A DNA stretch of 12,133 nucleotides from Ruminococcus sp. UBA3280 (GTDB taxonomy: Bacteria; Bacillota; Clostridia; Oscillospirales; Ruminococcaceae), in NCBI GenBank assembly GCA_002362175.1, contig DETU01000003.1:1-12133 (forward strand), in the 5' to 3' direction. Made by a program: the position numbers and the translations under genes. The notes beneath the pieces were generated by a model, which did not search any database, was not told the origin of the DNA, and worked only from the letters and a program-made list of their open reading frames with translations. Shown piece after piece: positions 1 to 6,940 of the stretch. Numbering within the stretch: the first letter of the stretch is position 1; each line of letters starts with the position of its first letter.

Positions 1-5
1 ATGAT

Positions 6-404
6 ATGATTATAAAAAATAAAAACAAAAGGCAGGTAAAAAAAGTGTCTGATTTTATAAGTGTAACATATGGTGAAGAATATATTTCACTTAATTTTTT
101 TATTGAAAATAAAAAAATAATGAATATTGGTGCAAGAATGGAGAAAATCAATCCCGAAGCATATATGAACGGCTATAACTGGGAAGCTTTTTTGAATTAT
201 TATCTTGAAAAGAATGTACCCGAAATTCTTGAGGGTATGGATTCCGACCCAGAATCAGCAATGTATGCGGTATATTATGATAATACTGCTGAAAATTCCG
301 AAAAAACAGCTAAACTTGCAGAAATTATTGAATATCTGATAGAAAACCCCAATGATATATACGAAATTTTACTTGAACATGGTGACGAAATTGAATGGGA
401 ATAA
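6..404 (+). CDS. Imm51-family immunity protein (polymorphic toxin immunity)
   Basis: A 132-residue acidic, soluble protein with no signal peptide or membrane segment. Residues 55-62 (NGYNWEAF), the following YYLEKNVPEI and residues 81-90 (DPESAMYAVY), then a helical tail of about 30 residues, match my memory of the Imm51 family: 'NGYdW' motif, 'lP' stretch, 'DpEagmF' motif, then a helical end. Imm51 proteins are cytoplasmic immunity proteins that neutralise polymorphic toxins delivered by contact-dependent or secretion systems. This is a family-level call; the cognate toxin is not in the window. ATG at 6 is the first in-frame start here, but the frame is open to the window edge and any ribosome binding site lies outside, so a start further upstream is possible. 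The next gene overlaps its 3' end out of frame, suggesting translational coupling. Base composition is clearly more AT-rich than the metabolic genes to the right, as expected of an accessory immunity locus. Confidence 0.72.
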   Translation: MIIKNKNKRQVKKVSDFISVTYGEEYISLNFFIENKKIMNIGARMEKINPEAYMNGYNWEAFLNYYLEKNVPEILEGMDSDPESAMYAVYYDNTAENSEKTAKLAEIIEYLIENPNDIYEILLEHGDEIEWE

Positions 405-918
405 TTATAAGAAGAAACGTAAATCGGAAAGTTACCATATTAGAGACAAAATTGAGGAAATTATAAAAGAGGAAAATATTGACCGTTCAAAGTTTCATGA
501 AGTATCAAAGTATTCATATGAAAGGATTTTGCGTAAGTTTTACTATACGTTTTTTGAGTATGACAAAAATGTAAGATATACAGAACCGCAAAAAATTGAA
601 TTATCATATGCATGGCTGAATTTCCGTAAAGACTTGGAAATGTCCGAAACTATACAGGTATGTTATGATGATATTGATATTGATGTGATAAAAAGTCTTG
701 TTCCTGATTATTCAGACGAGAAGGTTTGTTTTGTTATTGTTGCTGAAGGCTGGGTATATGAGGGGGAAATTTCTGAAATTCTGAAAATTTTTCCATGTGA
801 AATAGGAATAATGACGGATTACTATATTATATCAAAAAAATTAGACTGGGTTGTTGTAAACTGTGAGGACGGCGAGTGTGTTTGTCGTATGGAATTAAAA
901 AAAGGCACTTCCCGTTGA
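379..918 (+). CDS. Hypothetical protein, possible DUF6756-like, coupled to the Imm51 gene
   Basis: About 180 residues, soluble, with no signal peptide. The N-terminal third is charged and helical (RDKIEEIIKEENIDRSKFHEV). The C-terminal half looks like alternating strands with a VYEGEISEIL segment and an ending 'YYIISKKLDWVVVNCEDG'. The layout (helical start, a 'WVYEG' strand, then 'Y.ISKK.dW..' near the C-terminus) recalls DUF6756-type proteins found among toxin-immunity genes, but I hold this only weakly and infer no function. The start is uncertain: in-frame candidates are ATG 352, ATG 379 and TTG 391, none with a good Shine-Dalgarno. ATG 379 is chosen because it leaves a short natural N-terminus and a 26-base overlap with the Imm51 gene. 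The stop codon (916-918) lies in the loop of the terminator, so the last codons form its left arm. Codon use is AT-rich like the preceding gene, and the two probably form an immunity-type operon. Confidence 0.6.
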   Translation: MVTKLNGNNYKKKRKSESYHIRDKIEEIIKEENIDRSKFHEVSKYSYERILRKFYYTFFEYDKNVRYTEPQKIELSYAWLNFRKDLEMSETIQVCYDDIDIDVIKSLVPDYSDEKVCFVIVAEGWVYEGEISEILKIFPCEIGIMTDYYIISKKLDWVVVNCEDGECVCRMELKKGTSR

Positions 919-939
919 AAGAAAGGAAATGCCTTTTTT
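897..939. terminator. Bidirectional intrinsic terminator between the immunity pair and spoVAE
   Basis: An A-run and GGCACTTCC (left arm) pair with GGAAATGCC and a T-run (right arm), with a 12-base loop holding the TGA of the upstream gene. The stem has one C/A mismatch on the plus strand. On the minus strand the same position is a G-U wobble, so the hairpin is better in that direction. A/T runs on both sides allow it to end both the plus-strand pair and the spoVA operon, whose last stop codon is 4 bases beyond it. Confidence 0.8.
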
Positions 940-942
940 ATA

Positions 943-1308
943 TCAGTTCTTGTCTTTCTGTTTGAATACTGCCGACGCTGAGAGCCCTGCAAGAAGTGCG
1001 ACGGTTATACCTGCGGCAGCTGAAGTCATACCGCCTGTGAATATACCCAAGAATCCGTCTTTTGAAACAGCCTTGCGGACTCCTTCAGCAAGAAGGTGAC
1101 CGAATCCCGTGAGAGGAACAGAAGCCCCTGCACCTGCAAAGTCAACAAGAGGTTTATATATTCCGAGTGCGGATAATACAACTCCTGCAACGACAAAACT
1201 TGTCAATATTCGTGCAGGGGTTAATTTTGTGTAATCAATGAGAAGCTGTCCGACGGCACATATTGCACCCCCCACTATAAAAGCTTTTATAAAATCCAAG
1301 AGTATCAT
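943..1308 (-). CDS. spoVAE: Stage V sporulation protein AE (SpoVAE/SpoVAEb)
   Basis: A 121-residue integral membrane protein of the SpoVA complex in the spore inner membrane, which takes up Ca-dipicolinic acid during sporulation and releases it at germination (established for Bacillus). Visible features are a membrane segment at about 4-24 with GGAICAVGQ, a second at about 33-52, a conserved-looking glycine-rich amphipathic region (GAGASVPLTGFGHLLAEG, about 58-75), and a third hydrophobic segment at about 86-112. Length and pattern fit SpoVAEb. The start at 1308 is preceded by AAAGGA at suitable spacing, and only 5 bases separate it from the spoVAD stop, so the two are co-transcribed and probably translationally linked. 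It is the last gene of the operon and runs into the bidirectional terminator. Confidence 0.93.
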   Translation of the reverse strand: MILLDFIKAFIVGGAICAVGQLLIDYTKLTPARILTSFVVAGVVLSALGIYKPLVDFAGAGASVPLTGFGHLLAEGVRKAVSKDGFLGIFTGGMTSAAAGITVALLAGLSASAVFKQKDKN

Positions 1309-1313
1309 ATTTT

Positions 1314-2324
1314 TCAGTCCTTTCTCAGATGTACAAGATGAGCAATTGACGGTATTGATTCGCCCTGCTGTAATGACATTGGAGACATTAACGCACCTGT
1401 AGCAACAAAAAGAATATTTTTTGCCTCTCCTCTTTCAAGCATGGGAAGAAAGTAACTGCACAGTACACTTGCACCACAGCCACAGCCCGAACCTCCGCAG
1501 TGTGTATCCTGATTTTCGTTGTCAAAAATCATACAGCCACAGTCACGGTGCTGTACTGAAATATCAATTTCCTGTTTCTGTAAAAATTCTATAATCAGTT
1601 TACTTCCGACAACACCCAAATCTCCTGTAACTATAAAATCATAATCCGCAGGAACGGTATTTGTTGCTGTAAGATAACGCCTTATTGTTTCGGCGGCGGC
1701 AGGAGCCATTGCACTTCCCATATTATTTATGTCACTTATGCCCATATCGGTTATTTTTCCTATACAGCCACCGATAACTCTAATTATTCCCGTATTTTGT
1801 GAAAGTATTACTGCTCCCGAAGCTGTGCAAGTCCATTGTGCAGTGGGTGTACGCTGTCCGCCGTATGAAAGAGGAAAACGGAATTGTCTTTCAGCCGTTG
1901 AAAAGTGCGACGAAGTAACCGCAACAGCACGCTTTGCAACATTGTTTTCAGTAAGAAGTGAGGAAATAAGCAGACCTTCCGCCATAGTGGAACAAGCTCC
2001 GTAAATTCCCAAAAATGGTATTTCAAGTTCACGAAGTCCATAAGTTGAACCTATACACTGATTAATCAGGTCGCCCGAACATATAACATCAATATCTTCT
2101 TTTGTTATCCCTGCTTTCTGTACAGCAAGGCTTACCGCTTCAAGCTGGAATCTGCTTTCTGCCTTTTCCCATGAATCCTTACCGAAATGACTGTCCTCAA
2201 CTACCTTGTCAAAATATGTCCCGAGAGGACCTTTTCCCTCTTTTGAACCTGCAACACCTGCAAAACTTTCAATTTTCACCGGATTTGCAAGTCTGAAAAC
2301 ACCTTGTGAAATATATTCAGCCAT
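1314..2324 (-). CDS. spoVAD: Stage V sporulation protein AD (SpoVAD), dipicolinate-binding
   Basis: A 336-residue protein, about the length of Bacillus SpoVAD, with a thiolase/ketoacyl-synthase-like fold. SpoVAD binds dipicolinic acid on the SpoVA complex at the forespore inner membrane. Recognisable segments are the N-terminal GKGPLGTYFD (31-40), SGDLINQC (83-90), the thiolase-type nucleophile region GIYGACSTM (107-115), SSHFSTAERQFRFP (138-151), and the cysteine/glycine-rich HCGGSGCGCGAS (275-286), which is typical of SpoVAD. A strong ribosome binding site (ACGGAGG) precedes ATG 2324. Both the start codon and the surrounding leader fall in a long predicted hairpin, described separately. Downstream, spoVAE follows after 5 bases. 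Upstream is a Ca2+-type P-type ATPase, 66 bases away, in place of the usual spoVAC. I see no clear sigma-G promoter in the 66-base gap, so read-through from the ATPase gene is possible. Confidence 0.95.
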   Translation of the reverse strand: MAEYISQGVFRLANPVKIESFAGVAGSKEGKGPLGTYFDKVVEDSHFGKDSWEKAESRFQLEAVSLAVQKAGITKEDIDVICSGDLINQCIGSTYGLRELEIPFLGIYGACSTMAEGLLISSLLTENNVAKRAVAVTSSHFSTAERQFRFPLSYGGQRTPTAQWTCTASGAVILSQNTGIIRVIGGCIGKITDMGISDINNMGSAMAPAAAETIRRYLTATNTVPADYDFIVTGDLGVVGSKLIIEFLQKQEIDISVQHRDCGCMIFDNENQDTHCGGSGCGCGASVLCSYFLPMLERGEAKNILFVATGALMSPMSLQQGESIPSIAHLVHLRKD

Positions 2325-2368
2325 TGTAAAACCTCCGTAATAATATACGGATATTATTTCACAATGGC
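2320..2368 (-). promoter_or_regulatory. Leader hairpin enclosing the spoVAD start codon
   Basis: Read on the minus strand, GCCATTGTG (outer left arm) pairs with TACAATGGC (one G-U), and the right arm contains the spoVAD ATG. Inside, AATAATAT pairs perfectly with ATATTATT around a CCGT tetraloop. The ribosome binding site ACGGAGG lies in the asymmetric bulge between the two stems. The tetraloop CCGT is complementary to the ACGG of that site, giving an alternative fold CCGTA/TACGG that would cover it. The structure could limit initiation on spoVAD. No T-tract follows, so it is not a terminator. The pairing is seen in the sequence; the regulatory role is inferred. Confidence 0.55.
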
Positions 2369-2390
2369 TTTATAATATACATATAATTTT

Positions 2391-5012
2391 TTACCGGAAT
2401 ATTCCGCTGATTACAGGTATTGCCGCACTGAATCCGAGTGCAATCAGCAACTGATGTGAAGTAAGTGTAACTGTTTCAAAGACTGTCTGCAACTGCGGAA
2501 CTGTCACCGCTGCCGCCAATGCTCCAAATGATACAAGTACGGCAAGTATGAGTTTTACATTATTGAAAAGATTTATTCTGAAAATGGACTTTGTTTCTGA
2601 TTTACATTCAAATACGTGTATAAGCTGTGACATTACGAGAGTAATAAGAGCGGCTGTGCGTCCTGCTTCAAGACTTCCGCCTGTACGCATTGTAACTGCA
2701 AACGATGCAAGTGTTGAAAGTCCTATGAATACACCTCTGAAAATTATTTTTGTCATAAGACCGTCGGAAAAGAATCCCTCCGTTGACTTTCTTGGCGGTC
2801 TTGCCATTATGTCACTTTCAGGCGGTTCAAGTCCGAGAGCTATGGCAGGAAGTCCGTCTGTAACGAGATTTACAAGAAGTATCTGAACAGGTAAGAGAAC
2901 AATCGGCATACCCATTAATATTCCCACGAACATGGTCAGTACTTCTCCGATATTGCACGATAATAAGTATCTTACGAATTTTCTGATATTTGAATATACG
3001 CACCGTCCCTGCTCAACCGCATTAACAAGTGTTGCAAGATTATCATCAAGAAGTATAACGTCTGCCGCCTGTTTTGTAACATCAGTACCCGTAACACCCA
3101 TTGCAACGCCTACGTCCGCTTCTTTTATAGCAGGAGCGTCGTTTACACCGTCGCCTGTCATTGTGACTATTTCTCCGCGACGTTTGAAACTGCGGACTAT
3201 ACGGAGTTTGTGTATCGGTTCAACTCTTGCAAAAACGGTATATTTATGTATTATGCGGTCAAGTTCTTCGTCGCTTATCTTATCGAGTTCAGCACCTGTC
3301 ATTGCCTTACCGCCTTTTAACAGTCCTGCTTTCTTTGCAACCGCAACGGCTGTATTTATGTGGTCTCCCGTTATCATAACCGTTCTGACCGACGCATTTG
3401 AACACTTTCTTATAGCGGTCTTTGCCTCTTCACGTGGAGGGTCAATCATTCCCGCAAGTCCGAGAAATATAAGATTACTGTGATTCGGGTCGAGGGTATC
3501 GGAAACGCAGAAAGCAAGTGCAAGAACTCTTAGGGCTTTGTCGGACATTTCAATGACTTTCCGTGAGATTTCGTTCCGTATTTTCGGGGTTATCGGTTTG
3601 AGTTCACCGTTTTCGTCCATATACTGAGTACATCTTGGTGAAATAACTTCTTCCGCACCTTTGAAGTATATTCTTTTTTCTGAAGAACCTGCACAATGTA
3701 CCGCCATGAATCTTGTTTCACTGTCAAAAGGATATTCATCAAGTTTACGGAAACTTGTTTCAAGTGACGCTTTTGTTATACCTGCTTTGGCGGCGGCAAT
3801 CAAAAGAGCGATTTCGGTCGGGTCGCCTGTTACCTGCCATTCACCTTTACCTGTCAGATTTCCTCTGTTGCGGTTTTTTGGTTGTTTCGCAGTTGTGATT
3901 GTTGCAGTAGAACATATAACACCGCACCTCAAAGCTTCAATAAGTGATTTTTCGTTACTTGGATTTACCGAAATATTTTCCTTGCCTTTTGTAAGTCCTC
4001 CGTTTATACGGTATCCCATTCCGCTGAAATAGTAACTTTCGTTTACTGTGCTTAATTCTGTTACGGTCATTTTGTTTTCTGTTATTGTTCCCGTTTTATC
4101 GGAACATATTACAGACGCACACCCTAAAGTTTCAACACTGTGCAGTTTATTGACAAGTGCTTTCTGTTTCAGCATACGGTTGACCGCAAGTGCAAGTGCA
4201 ATAGTTACCGTTGCGGGAAGTCCTTCGGGTATTGCGGCTATTGCTATTGTTATACCCGTCATGAGCATTTCAAAAACGTCCTCACCCCTGAGTACTCCCG
4301 CTACAAAAACCGCAACGCATACCACAAGGCATATAATAGCAACAACTTTTCCGAGTTCCGCAAGACGTTTCTGCAAAGGTGTCATTTCCTTGTCAATATC
4401 CGTAAGCATTTCCGAGATTCTTCCCATTTGAGTACGTTTGCCTGTTGCAATTACTTTTGCACGGCATACACCTTTTGTGGCGGAAGTTCCGCAGTAGACG
4501 ATATTTTCCTTGTTAAGAGAATTATCCGTATCATTGGTAAGTCCTGCAATTTTTGCCACTGCTTCCGATTCCCCTGTAAGCATTGCCTCGTCTGCAAAGA
4601 ATCCGAATGATTTCAGCACAACGCAGTCAGCAGGAATACGGTCGCCTGCTTCAAGTTCTATAACATCGTCTGTAACAAGTTTTGAAGCGTCAATTTCTTT
4701 AAGAACTCCGTCACGATAACACTTTGCCGTTGGTGCGGTCATTGATTTGAGGGCTTCGAGCGTGTGTTCTGTTCTGTACTCCTGAATAAAGCCGAGTATG
4801 GCATTTAAAAGAACTATAAGTATTATTGTTACAGCGTCCGAAATTTCACCGAGCAGAACCGAAATAACTGTTGCTCCGAGCAGAATCATGACCATTACGT
4901 CTTTGAACTGTCTGAAAAATATTCCGGCAGGACTGGCTTTTTTTCCGCTTTCAAGGATATTTTCTCCCTCGTCTTTCAGCCTTGCCGTCGCTTCCTTTTC
5001 TGTGAGACCCAT
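2391..5012 (-). CDS. Cation-transporting P-type ATPase, Ca2+ (SERCA/PMR1-like, P2A)
   Basis: An 873-residue, full-length P-type pump that exports Ca2+ (possibly Mn2+) from the cytoplasm using ATP. Landmarks: actuator TGES 146-149; M4 IPEGLP 261-266; phosphorylation site DKTGT with Asp305; TGDPTE 395-400 and KGAEE 451-455 in the nucleotide domain; TGD 548-550; hinge TGDGVNDAP 619-627; M5 SCNIGE with Asn687 and Glu690; M6 NLVTDG with Asn715 and Asp719. These match the SERCA ion-binding residues of M4-M6. In M8 the position of the SERCA site-I Glu appears to be Val793, as expected of single-site bacterial pumps such as LMCA1 and YloB. There are about ten membrane segments. AAGGGTGG precedes ATG 5012. 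Genes on the same strand downstream are spoVAD and spoVAE, suggesting a role in calcium handling during sporulation. Bacillus YloB is a sporulation-expressed relative. Substrate cannot be fixed from sequence alone. Confidence 0.92.
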   Translation of the reverse strand: MGLTEKEATARLKDEGENILESGKKASPAGIFFRQFKDVMVMILLGATVISVLLGEISDAVTIILIVLLNAILGFIQEYRTEHTLEALKSMTAPTAKCYRDGVLKEIDASKLVTDDVIELEAGDRIPADCVVLKSFGFFADEAMLTGESEAVAKIAGLTNDTDNSLNKENIVYCGTSATKGVCRAKVIATGKRTQMGRISEMLTDIDKEMTPLQKRLAELGKVVAIICLVVCVAVFVAGVLRGEDVFEMLMTGITIAIAAIPEGLPATVTIALALAVNRMLKQKALVNKLHSVETLGCASVICSDKTGTITENKMTVTELSTVNESYYFSGMGYRINGGLTKGKENISVNPSNEKSLIEALRCGVICSTATITTAKQPKNRNRGNLTGKGEWQVTGDPTEIALLIAAAKAGITKASLETSFRKLDEYPFDSETRFMAVHCAGSSEKRIYFKGAEEVISPRCTQYMDENGELKPITPKIRNEISRKVIEMSDKALRVLALAFCVSDTLDPNHSNLIFLGLAGMIDPPREEAKTAIRKCSNASVRTVMITGDHINTAVAVAKKAGLLKGGKAMTGAELDKISDEELDRIIHKYTVFARVEPIHKLRIVRSFKRRGEIVTMTGDGVNDAPAIKEADVGVAMGVTGTDVTKQAADVILLDDNLATLVNAVEQGRCVYSNIRKFVRYLLSCNIGEVLTMFVGILMGMPIVLLPVQILLVNLVTDGLPAIALGLEPPESDIMARPPRKSTEGFFSDGLMTKIIFRGVFIGLSTLASFAVTMRTGGSLEAGRTAALITLVMSQLIHVFECKSETKSIFRINLFNNVKLILAVLVSFGALAAAVTVPQLQTVFETVTLTSHQLLIALGFSAAIPVISGIFR

Positions 5013-5086
5013 ATTACCACCCTTTCAGATGTTTATTTTGTCATTACAGAATATGAGGACTTCGGGACAAATATGACAATATTTAT

Positions 5087-5115
5087 ATTTTATGCTTGTC
5101 ACATAACAGTCACAA
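5087..5115 (-). promoter_or_regulatory. Candidate sigma-A promoter for the P-type ATPase gene
   Basis: On the minus strand TTGTGA (5110-5115) and TAAAAT (5087-5092) are separated by 17 bases, with the likely start about 70 bases before the ATPase ATG. The -35 matches only 4 of 6 consensus positions and the -10 matches 5 of 6. A sporulation sigma-factor promoter in the same stretch cannot be excluded. Confidence 0.35.
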
Positions 5116-5199
5116 TCATATCACTGTATTTACATAATTATCATGTATATTTTTAAAATTGTAAAAAAAGGTAATAATATGTCTAAAAAGGGAGTTTAT

Positions 5200-6378
5200 A
5201 TGAAAAATTTTAAAATCATCAGATTAATGGCACTTTCTGCCGGTCTCGTATCATGTGCAGTAGTTTTTTCAGGCTGTGGTGCAAAAAAGGTAAATCTTAA
5301 TGACTACATAGAAATAAAGTATGAAGGTTATGACACTGTGGGTGTTGCCTCATATACTATTGATTTTGAATCAATGGTGGACGAAAATGAAGAAGCTTTT
5401 GATATAAAAGGCGGTGCTACAGAAGAAGAATTGCAGGAAATTGAAAGCGATTTTGAAAACGTTATTTCCGGCAGCTTCAGTAAAAATGAAGAACTTTCAA
5501 ACGGTGAAAACATATCTTATAAATGGGACATTTCCATGAAAGAAAAATTGAAGTAAAAATACAATGTTGAGTTTGTCTGTGAAGATATGGAGCTGACAGT
5601 TGATTCACTCGACAAGGTAGAGGAATTTGACCCGTTTAAAAATATAAGTGTGACATTCAGCGGAATTTCTCCGAACGGTTCAGCAAATATAAAAGGCGAT
5701 GTTGATGATGATGAACTTTATTTAAATTTTACGGCTGACAAGACTTTGGGTCTTAAAAACGGTGATGTTGTAAAAGTTACACTGGATTGTTATGATGGTG
5801 ACGTTGAAAGTTATTGTTTAAAATACGGAAAGATTCCTACAGTGCTTGAAAAGGAATTTACAGTTGAGGGACTTTCAGCATACGTTTCGGCAATTGATGA
5901 AATTCCGGAAGATATGCAGGAAAAGATGAAAAATCAGGCAATGGACGGATTAACAGCAAATGCGGCTACTTGGGCAGAGGGCAATTCACTTGAAAGTGCT
6001 GAATTTATCGGATATTATTTTCTTACTCCCAAAGAGGGATTTTATGCGTCGTCAAATAATGAACTTTATTGCGTTTATAAAGTAACGGCTAATCTTAAAG
6101 GATATACAGAAGAAAACACAGAAGAAGAACAGACCGGTCAGGAAGTCTATTACACATATTATCGTTACTCGGATATTATGCTTTTGGAAGATGGTACTTG
6201 TTCTGTTGACCTCAGCAACGGATATATGACCAATAATCATGTTGAAAGTAAATTCGGCTCAAAAGGTTGGGGTATAAATTATTATTATTTCTATGGTTAC
6301 AGTGATTTGGACAGTATGTTCAATGAATGTGTAACAAAGAAAATTTCTGACTGTAATTATGAATCTACTGTACAGTAA
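5200..6378 (+). pseudogene. Secreted lipoprotein gene with two related modules, interrupted by an in-frame TAA
   Basis: A single reading frame of 392 codons carries one stop, TAA at 5554-5556 (codon 119); both sides continue in the same frame. The N-terminus is a lipoprotein signal: positively charged start, hydrophobic core, then FSGC with Cys26 as the lipidated residue. After it come two modules of similar layout. The first has YIEIKYEGYDTVG and LSNGENISYKWDI before the stop; the second has ISVTFSGISPNG and LKNGDVVKVTLDC after it. A C-terminal domain rich in Tyr and acidic residues ends at 6376. Similar lipoproteins of unknown function are common in Ruminococcaceae. ATG 5200 is preferred because GGGAG precedes it; ATG 5179 is an alternative. 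Annotation software would probably give two genes (to 5556, and 5587-6378), but the second has no good ribosome binding site. The lack of any other lesion suggests a recent mutation, a sequencing error or read-through. Confidence 0.75.
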
Positions 6379-6382
6379 ATAT

Positions 6383-6416
6383 AAAAAGTCCCTTTCTTAT
6401 AAGGGACTTTTTTTTC
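6383..6416. terminator. Bidirectional terminator between the lipoprotein gene and mazF
   Basis: AAAAAGTCCCTT and AAGGGACTTTTTTTT form a perfect stem of at least nine pairs around a 6-base loop, with A- and T-runs on the two sides. It starts 5 bases after the lipoprotein stop and ends next to the mazF stop on the other strand, so it can serve both convergent genes. Confidence 0.88.
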
Positions 6417-6767
6417 TCATGTTATTCCCAGTCCGAAACTTATTGAAAGTGCGGTGTTTACTTTGTTCATGGAACGCAGGTCAAGCTCTCCCATTTTGTC
6501 TTTAAGACGTTTTTTGTCGATAGTGCGTATCTGTTCCAGTAAAACTATACTGTCCTTTGCAAGACCGCATTTATCCGCCTGTACTTCTATATGTGTCGGA
6601 AGATGCGTCTTGTCACGCTGACTTGTTATGGCGGCGGCGATAACTGTCGGACTATGTTTGTTGCCTACATCGTTCTGAACAATAAGTACAGGTCTTATGC
6701 CACCCTGCTCCGAGCCGACAACGGGACTGAGGTCTGCATAATAAATTTCTCCCCTTTTCACTGACAT
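6417..6767 (-). CDS. mazF: MazF/EndoA-type mRNA interferase (type II toxin)
   Basis: A 116-residue protein, the same length as Bacillus subtilis NdoA/EndoA and closely similar along its whole length as I recall that sequence: VKRGEIYYADLSPVVGSEQGG at the N-terminus, RPVLIVQND, and LLEQIRTIDKKRL. The catalytic pair known from NdoA, Arg25 (in GIRPV) and Thr48 (in AAITSQ), is present at the same positions, so the enzyme should be active. MazF toxins are cytoplasmic endoribonucleases that cut single-stranded mRNA at short motifs under stress. CAGGAG precedes ATG 6767. In many Firmicutes the antitoxin gene lies directly upstream. Here the 158 bases upstream hold no open frame that could encode it, only a strong promoter and the terminator of the next gene, so the toxin is transcribed alone in this window. 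Confidence 0.95.
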   Translation of the reverse strand: MSVKRGEIYYADLSPVVGSEQGGIRPVLIVQNDVGNKHSPTVIAAAITSQRDKTHLPTHIEVQADKCGLAKDSIVLLEQIRTIDKKRLKDKMGELDLRSMNKVNTALSISFGLGIT

Positions 6768-6856
6768 ATTATTTCACTCCTGATATATATTTTTATTAAA
6801 GCAATTTCAAAACAAAAAATGTATTTGCTGATATTATTATTGACTGATTTGTTTTG

Positions 6857-6886
6857 ATTATACGGTTATAATTTATTATATGTAAA
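6857..6886 (-). promoter_or_regulatory. Sigma-A promoter for mazF
   Basis: On the minus strand TTTACA (6881-6886) and a perfect TATAAT (6857-6862) are 18 bases apart. The promoter lies between the terminator of the upstream DUF2809 gene and mazF, giving a leader of about 80 bases. It makes mazF an independent transcription unit. Confidence 0.7.
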
Positions 6887-6910
6887 TCAGGCGGAAATGG
6901 TTTTCTGACA

Positions 6911-6940
6911 AAAAAATTCAGGGACTTAATTTCCCTGAAT
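6911..6940 (-). terminator. Terminator of the hydF-DUF2809 operon
   Basis: Read on the minus strand, ATTCAGGGA and TCCCTGAAT form a perfect 9-pair stem around a short loop, followed by a T-run. The last codons and the TAA of the DUF2809 gene lie inside the hairpin, so stem and gene end overlap. Confidence 0.85.

Noticed and set aside
2325..2390. Possible sporulation sigma-factor promoter before spoVAD.
   Set aside because: The AT-rich gap has -10-like strings, but no -35 element at proper spacing could be supported.
2548..5076. Several plus-strand open frames of 60-180 codons opposite the P-type ATPase gene.
   Set aside because: They are antisense shadows of a full-length gene with all catalytic motifs, have low-complexity Ser/Thr/Pro-rich translations, and lack ribosome binding sites.
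5040..5100. GCATA and CATATTT resembling a sigma-G promoter for the ATPase.
   Set aside because: The spacing between the two elements is about 15 bases, shorter than expected for sigma-G, so it was not listed.
5129..5159. TTTACA and TAAAAT as a promoter for the lipoprotein gene.
   Set aside because: The spacer is 19 bases and both elements are weak in a very AT-rich background, so it is not distinguishable from chance.
5587..6378. An independent gene starting at ATG 5587.
   Set aside because: It is in the same frame as the upstream lipoprotein part, starts mid-domain without a signal peptide and has no good ribosome binding site; it is better read as the 3' part of the interrupted gene.
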